A stretch of 64,000 nt of DNA from Nocardia panacis (GTDB lineage: Bacteria > Actinomycetota > Actinomycetes > Mycobacteriales > Mycobacteriaceae): NCBI RefSeq assembly GCF_003598715.1, contig NZ_QZFU01000012.1, forward strand, positions 124,001 through 188,000, written 5' to 3'. The translations under genes were made by a program, and so were the position numbers. Positions 43,022 to 51,946 of this stretch are shown here, piece by piece. The notes beneath the pieces were generated by a model. It did not search any database and was not told the DNA's origin. It saw only the letters and a list, made by a program, of their open reading frames with translations. The number at the start of each line of letters is the position of its first letter. Position 1 is the first letter of the stretch.

Positions 43022-43798
43022 TCACGCGCTCGGCACGAATCGGACCTCGAAGGTGGTCGGCCAGTGTTTACCGGTCAGCAGGAAATGGTCGGTGCCGGGC
43101 ACCTGCGCGATCCCGTTGAGCGCGTCGACCCCGGCGCGTTCGGTCGGTGGCAGCAGGCCACCGGCATCGATGACGGCCAGGACGGCCCCGGTCTCCGGAT
43201 CGATGCGCAGAATGCGGTCCGAGGGCCAGTCATTGGCGTAGACGGATCCGTCGGCGGCGCAGTCGAGTTCATTGAGGCGCGCGTCACGATGTGAGGTGAG
43301 TCGAACCGATCCGGTGACGGCGAAGGTGACCGGATCGCGGAAGGTCAGCGTGTGGCTGCCGTCGCTCATTACCAGCCGCTCGGCGCGGGTGCACAGACCC
43401 CAGCCCTCGCCGTCGTAGCCGACCCGACCACGTTCGGCCAGCGTCACCGCGTCGCGTGCGATGGCCACGCGGTCCTTCCAGGTCAGTTGCCACAGTGTCG
43501 CGCCCGCGCGGGTGATGCCCTCGCCGAACAGCGGGGCGGGCAGGTCCGCCCGCGCCAGTGGCGCGCCCGAGGCGAGATCCATCGCGACCACGCGGGATTC
43601 GCCCGCGAGTCCGGTGCTCTCGTAGAGCACGTTCCCGTCGATTTCCAGGCCCTCGGTGAAGGCGTTCGGATCGTGCGGGCGGGTGCCGACGACCTCGACT
43701 CGCAGGCGCGGCGTGTCGTCCACGTCGGCCCCGCACGCGCCGGTGGCGAGCAGGGTGATCAAGACTGAGACGGCCAACGAACGCCGCATGCGCTCCAT
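43022..43798 (-). CDS. Glutaminyl-peptide cyclotransferase (plant-type), lipoprotein
   Basis: A 258-residue exported lipoprotein with the lipobox LATGAC (Cys about 22). The mature protein is a five-bladed beta propeller of the glutamine cyclotransferase family: PHDPNAFTEGLEI, YESTGLAGESRV, LTWKDRVAI, LNELDCAADGSVYANDW and GVDALNGIAQVPGTDHFLLTGKHWPTTFEV. These enzymes convert N-terminal glutamine to pyroglutamate. It is divergent from the DUF3027 gene with only 17 bp between the start codons, and both appear to be leaderless. Confidence 0.88.
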   Translation of the reverse strand: MERMRRSLAVSVLITLLATGACGADVDDTPRLRVEVVGTRPHDPNAFTEGLEIDGNVLYESTGLAGESRVVAMDLASGAPLARADLPAPLFGEGITRAGATLWQLTWKDRVAIARDAVTLAERGRVGYDGEGWGLCTRAERLVMSDGSHTLTFRDPVTFAVTGSVRLTSHRDARLNELDCAADGSVYANDWPSDRILRIDPETGAVLAVIDAGGLLPPTERAGVDALNGIAQVPGTDHFLLTGKHWPTTFEVRFVPSA

Positions 43799-43802
43799 AC
43801 GG

Positions 43803-43811
43803 CAAAATGTA
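43803..43811. promoter_or_regulatory. Overlapping divergent -10 elements
   Basis: On the minus strand TACATT (43811-43806) ends 7 nt before the ATG at 43798. On the plus strand CAAAAT (43803-43808) ends 7 nt before the GTG at 43816. The two candidate -10 boxes overlap by three bases. Confidence 0.5.
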
Positions 43812-43815
43812 GGCC

Positions 43816-44841
43816 GTGAGCGCAGTTTCTGTTTCGGAGTCCGGCGTACGGCCGATTCTGGCCGATGCCGTCGAGTTGGCCCGCCTAGCGCTCCAGGAGT
43901 TGGAACCCGAGGCCGTGGGCGCGCATCTCGGCGTCACCGGCGAGGACGAGTGCGCGGCCACGCACCATTTCGAGGCCACCATGCCCGGCTATCGCGGCTG
44001 GCAGTGGGCCGTCGTGGTGGCCGCACCCCCACAGGCCGAGTACGCGACCGTCAGCGAGTCGGCGCTGCTACCCGGTCCGGACGCGTTGATCGCGCCCGAG
44101 TTCCTACCGTGGGATCAGCGCGTCCGCCCCGGCGACCTGGCCCCCGGTGATCTGCTGGCGCCGCCGGAGCACGATCCGCGTCTGGCGCCCGGCTACGTCG
44201 CCACCGGCGATCCCGAGGTCGACGAACTCGCGTGCCAGATCGGTCTGGGCCGCCGCCAGGTGCTCAGCCGCGAGGGCCGCGAGGAGGCCGCCGCCCGCTG
44301 GTACGGCGAATTCGGTCCGGACGCGGAAATGGCCAAGGCCGCCCCCTCCACCTGCGGGCTGTGCGGGTTCTTCCTGCCGCTGGCGGGTTCGCTGCACGCC
44401 GCCTTCGGCGTCTGCGGCAATGTCATGGGCGCGGACGGTCACGTTGTGCACGCCGGTTACGGGTGCGGCGCGCATTCGGATGTCGTCATTCCGACCGGTG
44501 CGGGCTCCCCGCGCTACGAGGCCTATGACGATGCCGCCGTCGATCTGATCCCCGCTGCGGAACTGGATACCGCCGCCGGTCTCGGAGCGGTTGCCGAAGC
44601 GGAAATCACTGCCGCTGAGACGACTTCCATGGATACGGCCGCTCCCGAAGCCGCGAACGGCCTCGACGTCGCCGCGATGACGGCCGAAAGCGTCTCCACT
44701 GCGGCGGATTCGGATGTTCGCGCCGAAGCGGCGCACAAGGATGAGCGGGGTGGGGAGTCCACGAAGGTGTCGCCCGCCGCGGTCGATATTCCGCCTCGAT
44801 CGGGGGAGCGGGCGCAGGCCGGTCCGGCTACGTCGCGTTGA
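43816..44841 (+). CDS. DUF3027 family protein (Rv0877-like)
   Basis: A 341-residue soluble protein. The conserved part (about 1-250) includes YRGWQWAVVVAAPP, EFLPWDQRVRPGDLAPGDLL and a cysteine cluster, STCGLCGFFLPL, FGVCGN, YGCGAHSDV, which could bind zinc or sense redox state. The last 90 residues are a low-complexity Ala/Glu/Thr extension that is probably disordered. The next gene starts inside its stop codon. The family is restricted to actinobacteria and has no known function. Confidence 0.85.
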   Translation: MSAVSVSESGVRPILADAVELARLALQELEPEAVGAHLGVTGEDECAATHHFEATMPGYRGWQWAVVVAAPPQAEYATVSESALLPGPDALIAPEFLPWDQRVRPGDLAPGDLLAPPEHDPRLAPGYVATGDPEVDELACQIGLGRRQVLSREGREEAAARWYGEFGPDAEMAKAAPSTCGLCGFFLPLAGSLHAAFGVCGNVMGADGHVVHAGYGCGAHSDVVIPTGAGSPRYEAYDDAAVDLIPAAELDTAAGLGAVAEAEITAAETTSMDTAAPEAANGLDVAAMTAESVSTAADSDVRAEAAHKDERGGESTKVSPAAVDIPPRSGERAQAGPATSR

Positions 44842-47750
44842 CCGATCCTTTCCGGACGTTCGCGCTGCGGGCGGCTGTTCTGGCGGCATGGCGGGATTCG
44901 CCGACCCGGCTGCGGGAGGACGCCGCCACCGAGGCGGATCTGGTGGCGGCCGGATATCGGGATCGGCTGCTGACCGAGCTGGCGCAGAACGCGGCGGACG
45001 CCGCCGCGAAGGCGGGAGTCGAGGGCCGCGTCCGAGTACGGCTCGACGGTCGAGAGCTGCGTATCGCCAATACCGGTGCGCCACTGGATATCTCCGGGGT
45101 GCACGCGCTGACGGCGCTGCGGGCCTCCGGGAAGGCCGATCCGACGGCGGTGGGGCGCTTCGGCGTCGGCTTCACCGCGGTGCTGACGGTCAGTGATGAC
45201 GTAGAGATCCGGTCCACCACCGGCGGGTTGCGCTTCTCCCGGAGCGAGACGCGAGACGCGCTGCGCGAGTGCGGAATCGAAACCTTCGACGGCGATCCGC
45301 CGGTCCTCCGATTGGCTTGGCCGATCGACGCGGGTCCCGATGCCGACGCCGATACCGAAGTGGTGTTGCGCCTGCGCGCCGATATCGACGCCGAGGCGCT
45401 GCTGGCCGCGATGCGGGCCGAGGCCGCCGACCTGCTGTTGGAACTACCCGCCCTGCGCGGCATCCGAATCGGCGACGCCGAATTCACCCGCACCGAGCGC
45501 GAACTGGCACACCCCGCGCTGCGCGAGTCGACGATCACCGGCCCGGACGACACCCGCCGCACCTGGTGGGAGTACCGCGCTCCGCGCGCCCGCTGGCTGC
45601 TGCCGATTCGCGCGGGCCGCCCGATCCAGGCCGCCCCGGATGTGCTGCGCGCCCCGACCCGATCCGATGAGGAGCTCTCCCTCCCGGCGCTGGTCATCGC
45701 CGATATCCCCATGCAGCCGGATCGCCGCCGCGTCCTCCCCGGCGCTCGGCTCGCCGAATTGGCGGACGGATACGCGGATTTCGCGGCCGCCCTGCCCGCC
45801 CGCGACCGCCTCGTGCTGGTGCCGACCCCCGGTTTCGCCCGCAGCGAGGTCGACGGACTGCTCCGCGAGGCACTGATCACCGAACTACGCACCCACCCGT
45901 GGCTTCCGATTGTCACGCCGCGTGCGCCGGATGGCGTTTCGGCGGCGCCCGATCGCAGCGACCCGGCGCTACCGGACCCGGACAGTGGCCTCCTGCCGGA
46001 TTGGGATTCGGCTGTCGGTGACTCGCCGGTTCCTTTGGACGACGGACTCTTCGCGGTCCCGATCATGCAGTCGGACGGGCGCACCCGCGAATCAGTGACC
46101 ATTCCCCAGCGGGTGAGTGTATTCGCCGATCTCACCGAGGATTTGGCGATCAAGCTGGCCGATATGGTCGGCCCGCTGGTGATCCCGGAGTTGTCGGGGC
46201 AGGCGCAGGTGCAGGCGCTGGCGGTGCTGGATGTGCATCGGCTCGGATTGGCCCGGATAGCGGAGGTTTCGGGCGGCTTGACGCGTGCGCCGCAGTGGTG
46301 GCGCGAGTTCTACGCGGCACTGGAGCCGTATGTGGTGGATCCGCTGTCGACGGAGGAACTCGGTGCGCTGGCGGTGCCGCTGGCGGATGGCCGATTGGTG
46401 ACCGGGCCGCGCACGGTGGTGTTGGATGACCAACTGGCCGAACCGATTCCGGTGCACTGGGCGCGCCTGGTCCATCCGGACGCGACGCATCCGCTGCTGG
46501 CCAGGTTGGGTGCGCGCGCGGCCGCGGCCACCGATCTGCTGTGTGATCCGGCCCTGCTCGCCGAACTCGAACAACAGCCCGACGACGACGATCTGGTCGA
46601 CGCGGTGCTGCGTTTGGCGGTGTATGCCGATCCGGACGCGCTGCCGGACTGGTTGCACCTGGTCGAATTACCCGATACCGCAGGGGATCCGCGACCCGCC
46701 GACGAATTGCTGCTGCCCGACGCGCCGTTGGCCGCGCTGCTGGTGGCCGATGCTCCGTTCGGGACGGTGTCGACCGCGGCGGTGGCAGGGTACGGCGCGC
46801 GGGCGTTGCGCGCGGTCGGGGTCGGTTGGGATTTCGGCATCCTCATCGAGGACGATCCGACCGGCCCGGATCATGATCTGGACGGTGAGCGGCGTTGGTG
46901 GTCCACGCTGTCGGAGGATCCGCCGCGCCTGAGCGCCGTGCGGGATCTCGATCTGATCGATGACGCCGCGTGGCCGATGGCGCTGCGCCGTTTGCTCGAT
47001 GAACCGCGCACCCGCCGTCTGCTTGCCGATCCGGTGGGGTACACCCCGTGGTGGCTGCGTAATTACGCCCGGATCGATGGGGTCGCGCTGGGCCGGTACC
47101 GGCATCCGGAGGATCCGGAATTCGCCGGTCTGCTCCCGGATTTCGCCGTCGACGGATTCGGGCGCGCGGATCTGGACGCGCTGCGAGCTTGTCTCGCCGA
47201 TCCGGCCGCCATCACCCCGGAGTTGGCCGACGTGCTGCTGGAAGCGCTGGCCGATGCCGCGAAAACCCCTGCTCCCGAGACGGTTTCCCGTGTGCACGCC
47301 CGCTTGGCCGCGGCCGTCGATCACCTAGACCTGAATGAGCTGACCCTGCCGGATCAGGTGCGTGCACTGTCCGGCGCGGTGATCGCGGCCGCCGACGCCC
47401 TGGTGCTGGACCAACCGTGGTTCGCCTTCGCACTGCCGCAGGATCGCCTGGTGGTGGGCGAACCCGCGACGGCGCAGGCCCTGGCCACGCTGCTGGACCT
47501 GCCGTTGGTTTCGGAGGCCGTCACCGCCGAGGTGGTGAGCACCGGTCGGCGCACCGACTGGTCGATCGAGCCGCTCGGCGTTGTGCTGCGCCAACTTTGG
47601 GCGTTGCCGCCGCAGCAGGGCGAATTGGTGCTGCACCACGATCTGCGGGTGCGGCTGGGCGGTGCCCTCGAGGCGACGGTCTCGGTGCCGTGGTGGCGCA
47701 CCGAGACCGCGACCCACATTCGACTGGGTCCTCCGGCGCAACCGCGCTGA
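44838..47750 (+). CDS. Large GHKL (Hsp90-like/sacsin N-terminal) ATPase
   Basis: The 970-residue protein has an N-terminal Bergerat ATP-binding fold: the N box LLTELAQNAADAA (about 42-54), TGAPLDISGVHALTALRASGK and GRFGVGFTAVL (the G2 box, near 105-115). The remaining 750 residues contain no domain I recognise and are rich in acidic, Ala and Leu residues. Similar actinobacterial proteins are labelled sacsin N-terminal-like or Hsp90-like. A chaperone role is plausible but unproven. The start is a TTG in TTGA, overlapping the DUF3027 stop by 4 bp, so the two are coupled. Confidence 0.82.
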   Translation: MTDPFRTFALRAAVLAAWRDSPTRLREDAATEADLVAAGYRDRLLTELAQNAADAAAKAGVEGRVRVRLDGRELRIANTGAPLDISGVHALTALRASGKADPTAVGRFGVGFTAVLTVSDDVEIRSTTGGLRFSRSETRDALRECGIETFDGDPPVLRLAWPIDAGPDADADTEVVLRLRADIDAEALLAAMRAEAADLLLELPALRGIRIGDAEFTRTERELAHPALRESTITGPDDTRRTWWEYRAPRARWLLPIRAGRPIQAAPDVLRAPTRSDEELSLPALVIADIPMQPDRRRVLPGARLAELADGYADFAAALPARDRLVLVPTPGFARSEVDGLLREALITELRTHPWLPIVTPRAPDGVSAAPDRSDPALPDPDSGLLPDWDSAVGDSPVPLDDGLFAVPIMQSDGRTRESVTIPQRVSVFADLTEDLAIKLADMVGPLVIPELSGQAQVQALAVLDVHRLGLARIAEVSGGLTRAPQWWREFYAALEPYVVDPLSTEELGALAVPLADGRLVTGPRTVVLDDQLAEPIPVHWARLVHPDATHPLLARLGARAAAATDLLCDPALLAELEQQPDDDDLVDAVLRLAVYADPDALPDWLHLVELPDTAGDPRPADELLLPDAPLAALLVADAPFGTVSTAAVAGYGARALRAVGVGWDFGILIEDDPTGPDHDLDGERRWWSTLSEDPPRLSAVRDLDLIDDAAWPMALRRLLDEPRTRRLLADPVGYTPWWLRNYARIDGVALGRYRHPEDPEFAGLLPDFAVDGFGRADLDALRACLADPAAITPELADVLLEALADAAKTPAPETVSRVHARLAAAVDHLDLNELTLPDQVRALSGAVIAAADALVLDQPWFAFALPQDRLVVGEPATAQALATLLDLPLVSEAVTAEVVSTGRRTDWSIEPLGVVLRQLWALPPQQGELVLHHDLRVRLGGALEATVSVPWWRTETATHIRLGPPAQPR

Positions 47751-47777
47751 GGGTGCCCAATGCTGGGACAGCGCGAA

Positions 47778-48404
47778 TCACACCGCGTTGTCCGCGATCA
47801 TTCGGCTCAGCAGATCCAGTTGCGCCCGAACGCTTTCGCTGTCGTTGTCGACCAGCCAGCGCAGGACCAGTCCGTCGATCACATTGAGGGTGAAGCGGCT
47901 GAGGGTGGTCAGTGGGACCGACCACTGGCCCGCGGTGGCGTCGCGGGCGTGGTCGAGGATATCGGCGACGGTGGTGTCGTTGAAGTTGTACTGTTCGCGG
48001 GCGATGGCGAGTTTCGCCGGTGTTTGTTCACCCTCGCGCAATGCGTAGGTGGTGGTTTCATATGTGAGCAGTTGCCGTTCCGGAGTTGCCTCGATGTTGA
48101 GCCACATGAGTTCCAGACCCGCGCGGATCAATTTCTGAAGCGCTTCTTTTCCAGTTCCGGCGTCCTGCCATACCGTTTCATTGGCGTCGACGGAATCGCG
48201 CAATTCCATCGACAGCGCCTTGACCAGCTCGGTCATCAGCGCGTCCTTGTTTTCGAAACAGTAATGCACCACTCCGAGCGAAACCCCTGCTGCCTGAGCC
48301 ACATCGCGCGTGGTCACGCCCGCGACACCTTTTTTCTCGGCCAGACCGATGGCGGCCTCGATAAGGTGGGCTCGGCGTTCTTCGACGCTCAATCGGGAGG
48401 ACAC
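47778..48404 (-). CDS. TetR/AcrR family regulator (BetI-like)
   Basis: A 208-residue transcription regulator. The helix-turn-helix spans about 12-58 (LIEAAIGLAEKKGVAGVTTRDVAQAAGVSLGVVHYCFENKDALM). The C-terminal domain has SVDANETVWQDAGTGKEALQKL, as in the BetI-like TetR C-terminal family. The ligand is unknown. It is divergent from the ceramidase gene, with 154 bp between starts, which contain an ACTGG-N8-CCAGT dyad, so it may control itself and the ceramidase. Confidence 0.85.
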   Translation of the reverse strand: MSSRLSVEERRAHLIEAAIGLAEKKGVAGVTTRDVAQAAGVSLGVVHYCFENKDALMTELVKALSMELRDSVDANETVWQDAGTGKEALQKLIRAGLELMWLNIEATPERQLLTYETTTYALREGEQTPAKLAIAREQYNFNDTTVADILDHARDATAGQWSVPLTTLSRFTLNVIDGLVLRWLVDNDSESVRAQLDLLSRMIADNAV

Positions 48405-48504
48405 CTCAGCGAGTTAAGCCTCCATCTCGCGCGCAGTCAATTCGCGGCGCGGAAAAATTTGTTGGCGGCGTGATCGACATGCGTGCCTGTGCATTGGAAT
48501 CCGC

Positions 48505-48522
48505 ACTGGACGGTTGACCAGT
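48505..48522. promoter_or_regulatory. Inverted repeat between the TetR and ceramidase genes
   Basis: ACTGG-N8-CCAGT, 18 bp, lies 37 bp before the ceramidase ATG. It is a candidate operator for the divergent TetR protein; the arms are only 5 bp. Confidence 0.35.
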
Positions 48523-48558
48523 TCTGTGGTTCGCTGCCATTGATCGAAGGGAGAGGCC

Positions 48559-50598
48559 ATGCCGGTCTCACGCAGAACCATACTGGGCGCGACGGTCGGA
48601 GGGGCCGCACTCGCGGCCGCGCCGAGCGGCCCGGCGTCTTTCGGCGCGCCCACCGCGCACGCCGCGCCCGGCGGATACCGCATCGGCACCGGCATTTCCG
48701 ATATCACCGGCCCCGCCGCCGAATGCGGCATGATGGGCTACTCCCAGTTGGAGCAGCAGAGCGCGGGCATTCACCTGCGCCCGCGCGCCCGCGCCTTCGT
48801 CATCGATGACGGCGCCCATCGCCTGGCCTACGTGGTGGCCGACAACGGCATGATCTTCCAATCCGTGCACCGCGGTGTGCTCGGGGAACTCGCGCGCCGC
48901 TTCGGTGACCGCTACACCGAGCAGAATGTGCTGCTCACCTCGATCCACTCGCACGCGACCTGCGGTGGCTCCAGCAACGACTACGCCTACAACGTGTCGA
49001 TTCTCGGCTTCCAGCAACAGGTTTACGACGCCGAGGTGGCCGGGATCGTCGAGGCGATCGCCGCCGCCGACGCCGACCTGAGCCCCGGCTCGCTCGCGCT
49101 CGGCCGCGCCGAACTGACCGACGCGAGCGTCAACAGATCGCGTATCGCCTTCGAGCGCAATCCGATTGCCGATCGGGAATTCTTCCCGAATGCCATCGAT
49201 CCGGCGGTGACGGCGCTGTCGCTGCTCAAGGACGGTCGCCCGGTCGGGTCGATCACCTGGTTCGCTACCCACGCCACCTCGATGACCAACCAGAACCGGC
49301 TGATCAGCGGTGACAACAAGGGCTATGCCGCATTCCGGGCCGAGCACGACGAGCACGGCGTCCGATATCTCGACGGCGCGGCGGATTTCGTGGCCGCCTT
49401 CCCACAGACCAACGCGGGCGACATGTCCCCGAATCTGAATCTGCGGCCCGGCTCGGGTCCGACGGAGGACGAGTTCGACAACACGCGGATCATCGGCGAG
49501 CGCCAGCATCTGGCCTCGAAAACGGCGCTGGCCCAAGCGCGATCGCTGACCGGCCCGATCGAATCGCTGCTGTGCTACATCGATCTGGCCGATATCGCGG
49601 TGGACGGCCGCTTCACCCCGGAAGGCCAACCGCGCCACACCGCGCCCGCCGCGGCCGGGGTGCCGCTCATCGCGGGCAGCACCGAGGACGGGCCGGGACT
49701 GCCCGGCGCGCCGGTGCCGGAAGGTGTGCGCAATCCCTTCCTGGACGCGCTGCTCGGTGGTCACGAGGCGGCGGTGCCGGCCTGGCTCGCCGACGCGCAA
49801 GCCCCCAAGGCCATCGCACTGCCGTTCGGGCTGCTGCCGCCCGCGCCCTGGGTGCCGAATGTGGTCCCGATCCAGTTGGTGCGCATAGGCGAGCTGTATT
49901 TGGCGGCGGCGGGCGGTGAGTTCACCATTGTGGCGGGCCTGCGCATTCGCCGCGCGGTGGCCGCGGCGCTCGGGGTGCCACTCGAGCGGGTGCTCATGCA
50001 GGGCTATGCCAACGCCTACCACGAATACGTCACCACGCCTGAGGAATACGACTCCCAGCAGTACGAGGGCGGCTCGACGCTGTTCGGCCGCTACACCTGC
50101 TGTGCCTACCAGCAGGAGTTCACAAGGCTGGCAACGACTTTCGCGGCGGGACAGGTCGTGCCGCGTGGACCGGCCCCACGCGATATCTCCGCGAGGCAAC
50201 CGAACTTCCAGCCCGCGCCCGGACCGGACACCGTCCCGCCGCGCCGCGACTTCGGCGATGTCCTGGTGGCGCCGGTGGACTGTGCCCGCGGCGGACAGGT
50301 GGCAGTCGAATTCGTCTCCGCCCATCCGAAACACGATCCGCGCCGCAATGGCACCTTCCTGGAGATCCAGCGTCGAACCGAGGCGGGGGAGTGGACACGG
50401 GTGGCCAACGAGGGCGAATGGGCGGTCCGCTACCACTGGCGGCGCGGCGCGGCCGAGGCGTCCATCGCGCGCTTCACCTGGGAGGTGCCCGCCGACGCGC
50501 GGCCGGGGCGGTACCGGTTCGCGCACACGGCTCGAGCCCTGCTCGCCGATGGCGCGGCGCATCCCGTCAACGGCACGGCGGAGTTCGATATCACCTGA
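48559..50598 (+). CDS. Neutral/alkaline ceramidase, Tat-exported
   Basis: A 679-residue secreted hydrolase that cleaves ceramide to sphingosine and fatty acid. The N-terminus SRRTILGATVGGAALAAA is a twin-arginine signal ending at about AHAAPGG (36-39). The catalytic domain has GTGISDITGPAAECGMMGY, the zinc-binding TSIHSHATCGG (His about 131-133), GDMSPN with the nucleophile Ser at about 290, and a C-terminal immunoglobulin-like domain. Bacterial genomes seldom make sphingolipids, so the natural substrate is probably a host or environmental ceramide. GAAGGGAGAGG precedes the ATG. Confidence 0.92.
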   Translation: MPVSRRTILGATVGGAALAAAPSGPASFGAPTAHAAPGGYRIGTGISDITGPAAECGMMGYSQLEQQSAGIHLRPRARAFVIDDGAHRLAYVVADNGMIFQSVHRGVLGELARRFGDRYTEQNVLLTSIHSHATCGGSSNDYAYNVSILGFQQQVYDAEVAGIVEAIAAADADLSPGSLALGRAELTDASVNRSRIAFERNPIADREFFPNAIDPAVTALSLLKDGRPVGSITWFATHATSMTNQNRLISGDNKGYAAFRAEHDEHGVRYLDGAADFVAAFPQTNAGDMSPNLNLRPGSGPTEDEFDNTRIIGERQHLASKTALAQARSLTGPIESLLCYIDLADIAVDGRFTPEGQPRHTAPAAAGVPLIAGSTEDGPGLPGAPVPEGVRNPFLDALLGGHEAAVPAWLADAQAPKAIALPFGLLPPAPWVPNVVPIQLVRIGELYLAAAGGEFTIVAGLRIRRAVAAALGVPLERVLMQGYANAYHEYVTTPEEYDSQQYEGGSTLFGRYTCCAYQQEFTRLATTFAAGQVVPRGPAPRDISARQPNFQPAPGPDTVPPRRDFGDVLVAPVDCARGGQVAVEFVSAHPKHDPRRNGTFLEIQRRTEAGEWTRVANEGEWAVRYHWRRGAAEASIARFTWEVPADARPGRYRFAHTARALLADGAAHPVNGTAEFDIT

Positions 50599-50668
50599 GC
50601 TCGCGGGCCGAATGTATCGCGGTTGCGAAAACGCTTGTGCCACCGAAATATTGAGCGAGAAACAACCC

Positions 50669-50908
50669 CTATAGACCGGTTTGCGCGCCCTTGTCGCCGC
50701 GTCGGGCGCCCCGGCGCTGGATCAGGTAGATGCCGAGTCCGATCAATCCGACCACCAGCCCCATCAGGCAGATCGGACGCGCCGAGGCCCACCTGTCGCC
50801 GCCGATCCACACCACGGCACAGGCCACCAGCCACAGCGCGCTGCCGAGGGCCAGCACCGGCCGGGGATCGGTGAACCGCGCTGGAATCTCGGGAACGTTC
50901 TCGGGCAC
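50669..50908 (-). CDS. DUF2530 membrane protein (Rv0879c-like)
   Basis: A 79-residue protein with two membrane helices (about 18-38 and 44-64). The wording PARFTDPRPVLALGSALWLVACAVVWI fits DUF2530, corresponding to Rv0879c in the same order as M. tuberculosis. The C-terminus is basic. It is divergent from the MarR gene. Function unknown. Confidence 0.8.
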   Translation of the reverse strand: MPENVPEIPARFTDPRPVLALGSALWLVACAVVWIGGDRWASARPICLMGLVVGLIGLGIYLIQRRGARRGDKGAQTGL

Positions 50909-50971
50909 GGGAACAGCCTACCGGCGGGAATGCGCACCCCGCGGCTGGCGTGTCACGTATCGTTCACCTTT

Positions 50972-51409
50972 GTGACATCGCCATCGGACGTCCGGGCACT
51001 GGCAGGGGAGCTCTCGCTCGCCGTCGTCCGGCTGACGCGCCATCTGCGGGGCCGCCGCGTGGACTCGCAGATCTCGCTGACCCAGCTCTCCGCCCTGGCC
51101 ATGCTGGCCAGCGAGGGCTCGATGACGCCCGGCGCGCTGGCCGCCAAAGAGCGCGTGCAACCACCATCGATGACCAGAGTCATCGCCTCGCTCACCGATC
51201 TCGGATTGGTGGAACGCAAACCGCATCCGACCGACGGCAGACAGATCATCGTGTCGCTCTCGCCCGCCGGGCGGGCGCAGGTCGACGACGAGAACAGCGC
51301 CCGAGAAGCCTGGATGACAGAGCAACTGTCCGGATTGAGCGCCGAGCAGGTCGCGGTGCTGTCGCGCGCGGTCGGCATCATCAAACAGATCGTCAGCGAA
51401 TCGGACTGA
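50972..51409 (+). CDS. MarR family transcriptional regulator (Rv0880-like)
   Basis: A 145-residue winged-helix regulator. The recognition helix region is VQPPSMTRVIASLTDLGLVERKPHPTDGRQIIVSLSPAGR, with the conserved Asp and Arg of the MarR wing. Context matches Rv0880. The GTG at 50972 has TATCGT 8 nt upstream and no Shine-Dalgarno, so it is probably leaderless. The upstream open frame is not protein-like. Confidence 0.88.
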   Translation: MTSPSDVRALAGELSLAVVRLTRHLRGRRVDSQISLTQLSALAMLASEGSMTPGALAAKERVQPPSMTRVIASLTDLGLVERKPHPTDGRQIIVSLSPAGRAQVDDENSAREAWMTEQLSGLSAEQVAVLSRAVGIIKQIVSESD

Positions 51410-51459
51410 CAGCGCGCCGAATCGGCGGCCCGCGCCCGGCAGGCCGCCGATTCGCCCGA

Positions 51460-51861
51460 TTACCGCGTCGCGAACGGCCGGTCGCTGTCGACGATCTCGC
51501 GGCCCAGCGGGAACAGCGACAGCGGGATCATCTTCAAGTTGGCCCAGCCGAACGGGATGCCAATGATCGAAACGAACAGCGGAATGCTGGTGAGGATGTG
51601 GCCGAGGGCCAGCCACCAGCCCGCGACGAGGAACCAGATGACATTGAGCAGTAGCGAGCCCAGTCCGGCGCTCGGCTTCTCCACGGTGGTCCGGCCGAAG
51701 GGCCACAGCACGTAGGCCGCGATCCGGAACGAGGCCACCCCGAAGGGGAAGGTGACGATGAGCAGGCAGCAGATGGCGCCGGCCAGCATGTAGCCGAGCG
51801 CCATCCAGAACCCGCAGAACACCAGCCACAGCACATTGAGGACCAGCTGAATCGGCTTCAT
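51460..51861 (-). CDS. YccF family inner-membrane protein
   Basis: A 133-residue protein with four hydrophobic segments arranged as two similar halves, each containing the YccF (DUF307) block: LVLNVLWLVFCGFWMALGYMLAG and LLLNVIWFLVAGWWLALGHILT, each followed by a PFG/PFGWANLKM motif. The function is not established. The ATG at 51861 begins the conserved block (MKPIQLVLN); the upstream open frame is a shadow of the acetyltransferase. Confidence 0.9.
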   Translation of the reverse strand: MKPIQLVLNVLWLVFCGFWMALGYMLAGAICCLLIVTFPFGVASFRIAAYVLWPFGRTTVEKPSAGLGSLLLNVIWFLVAGWWLALGHILTSIPLFVSIIGIPFGWANLKMIPLSLFPLGREIVDSDRPFATR

Positions 51862-51946
51862 GGCCCAAGCATGCCGGCAGGCCGGTGTCGCGGGCATCGG
51901 GGAAAACCCGGAACAATTCGGCCTGCCCGCGACCGGTTCGGTCGGC

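Noticed and set aside
48568..50643. 691-codon minus-strand open frame
   Set aside because: Antisense to the ceramidase; no domain or ribosome-binding site.
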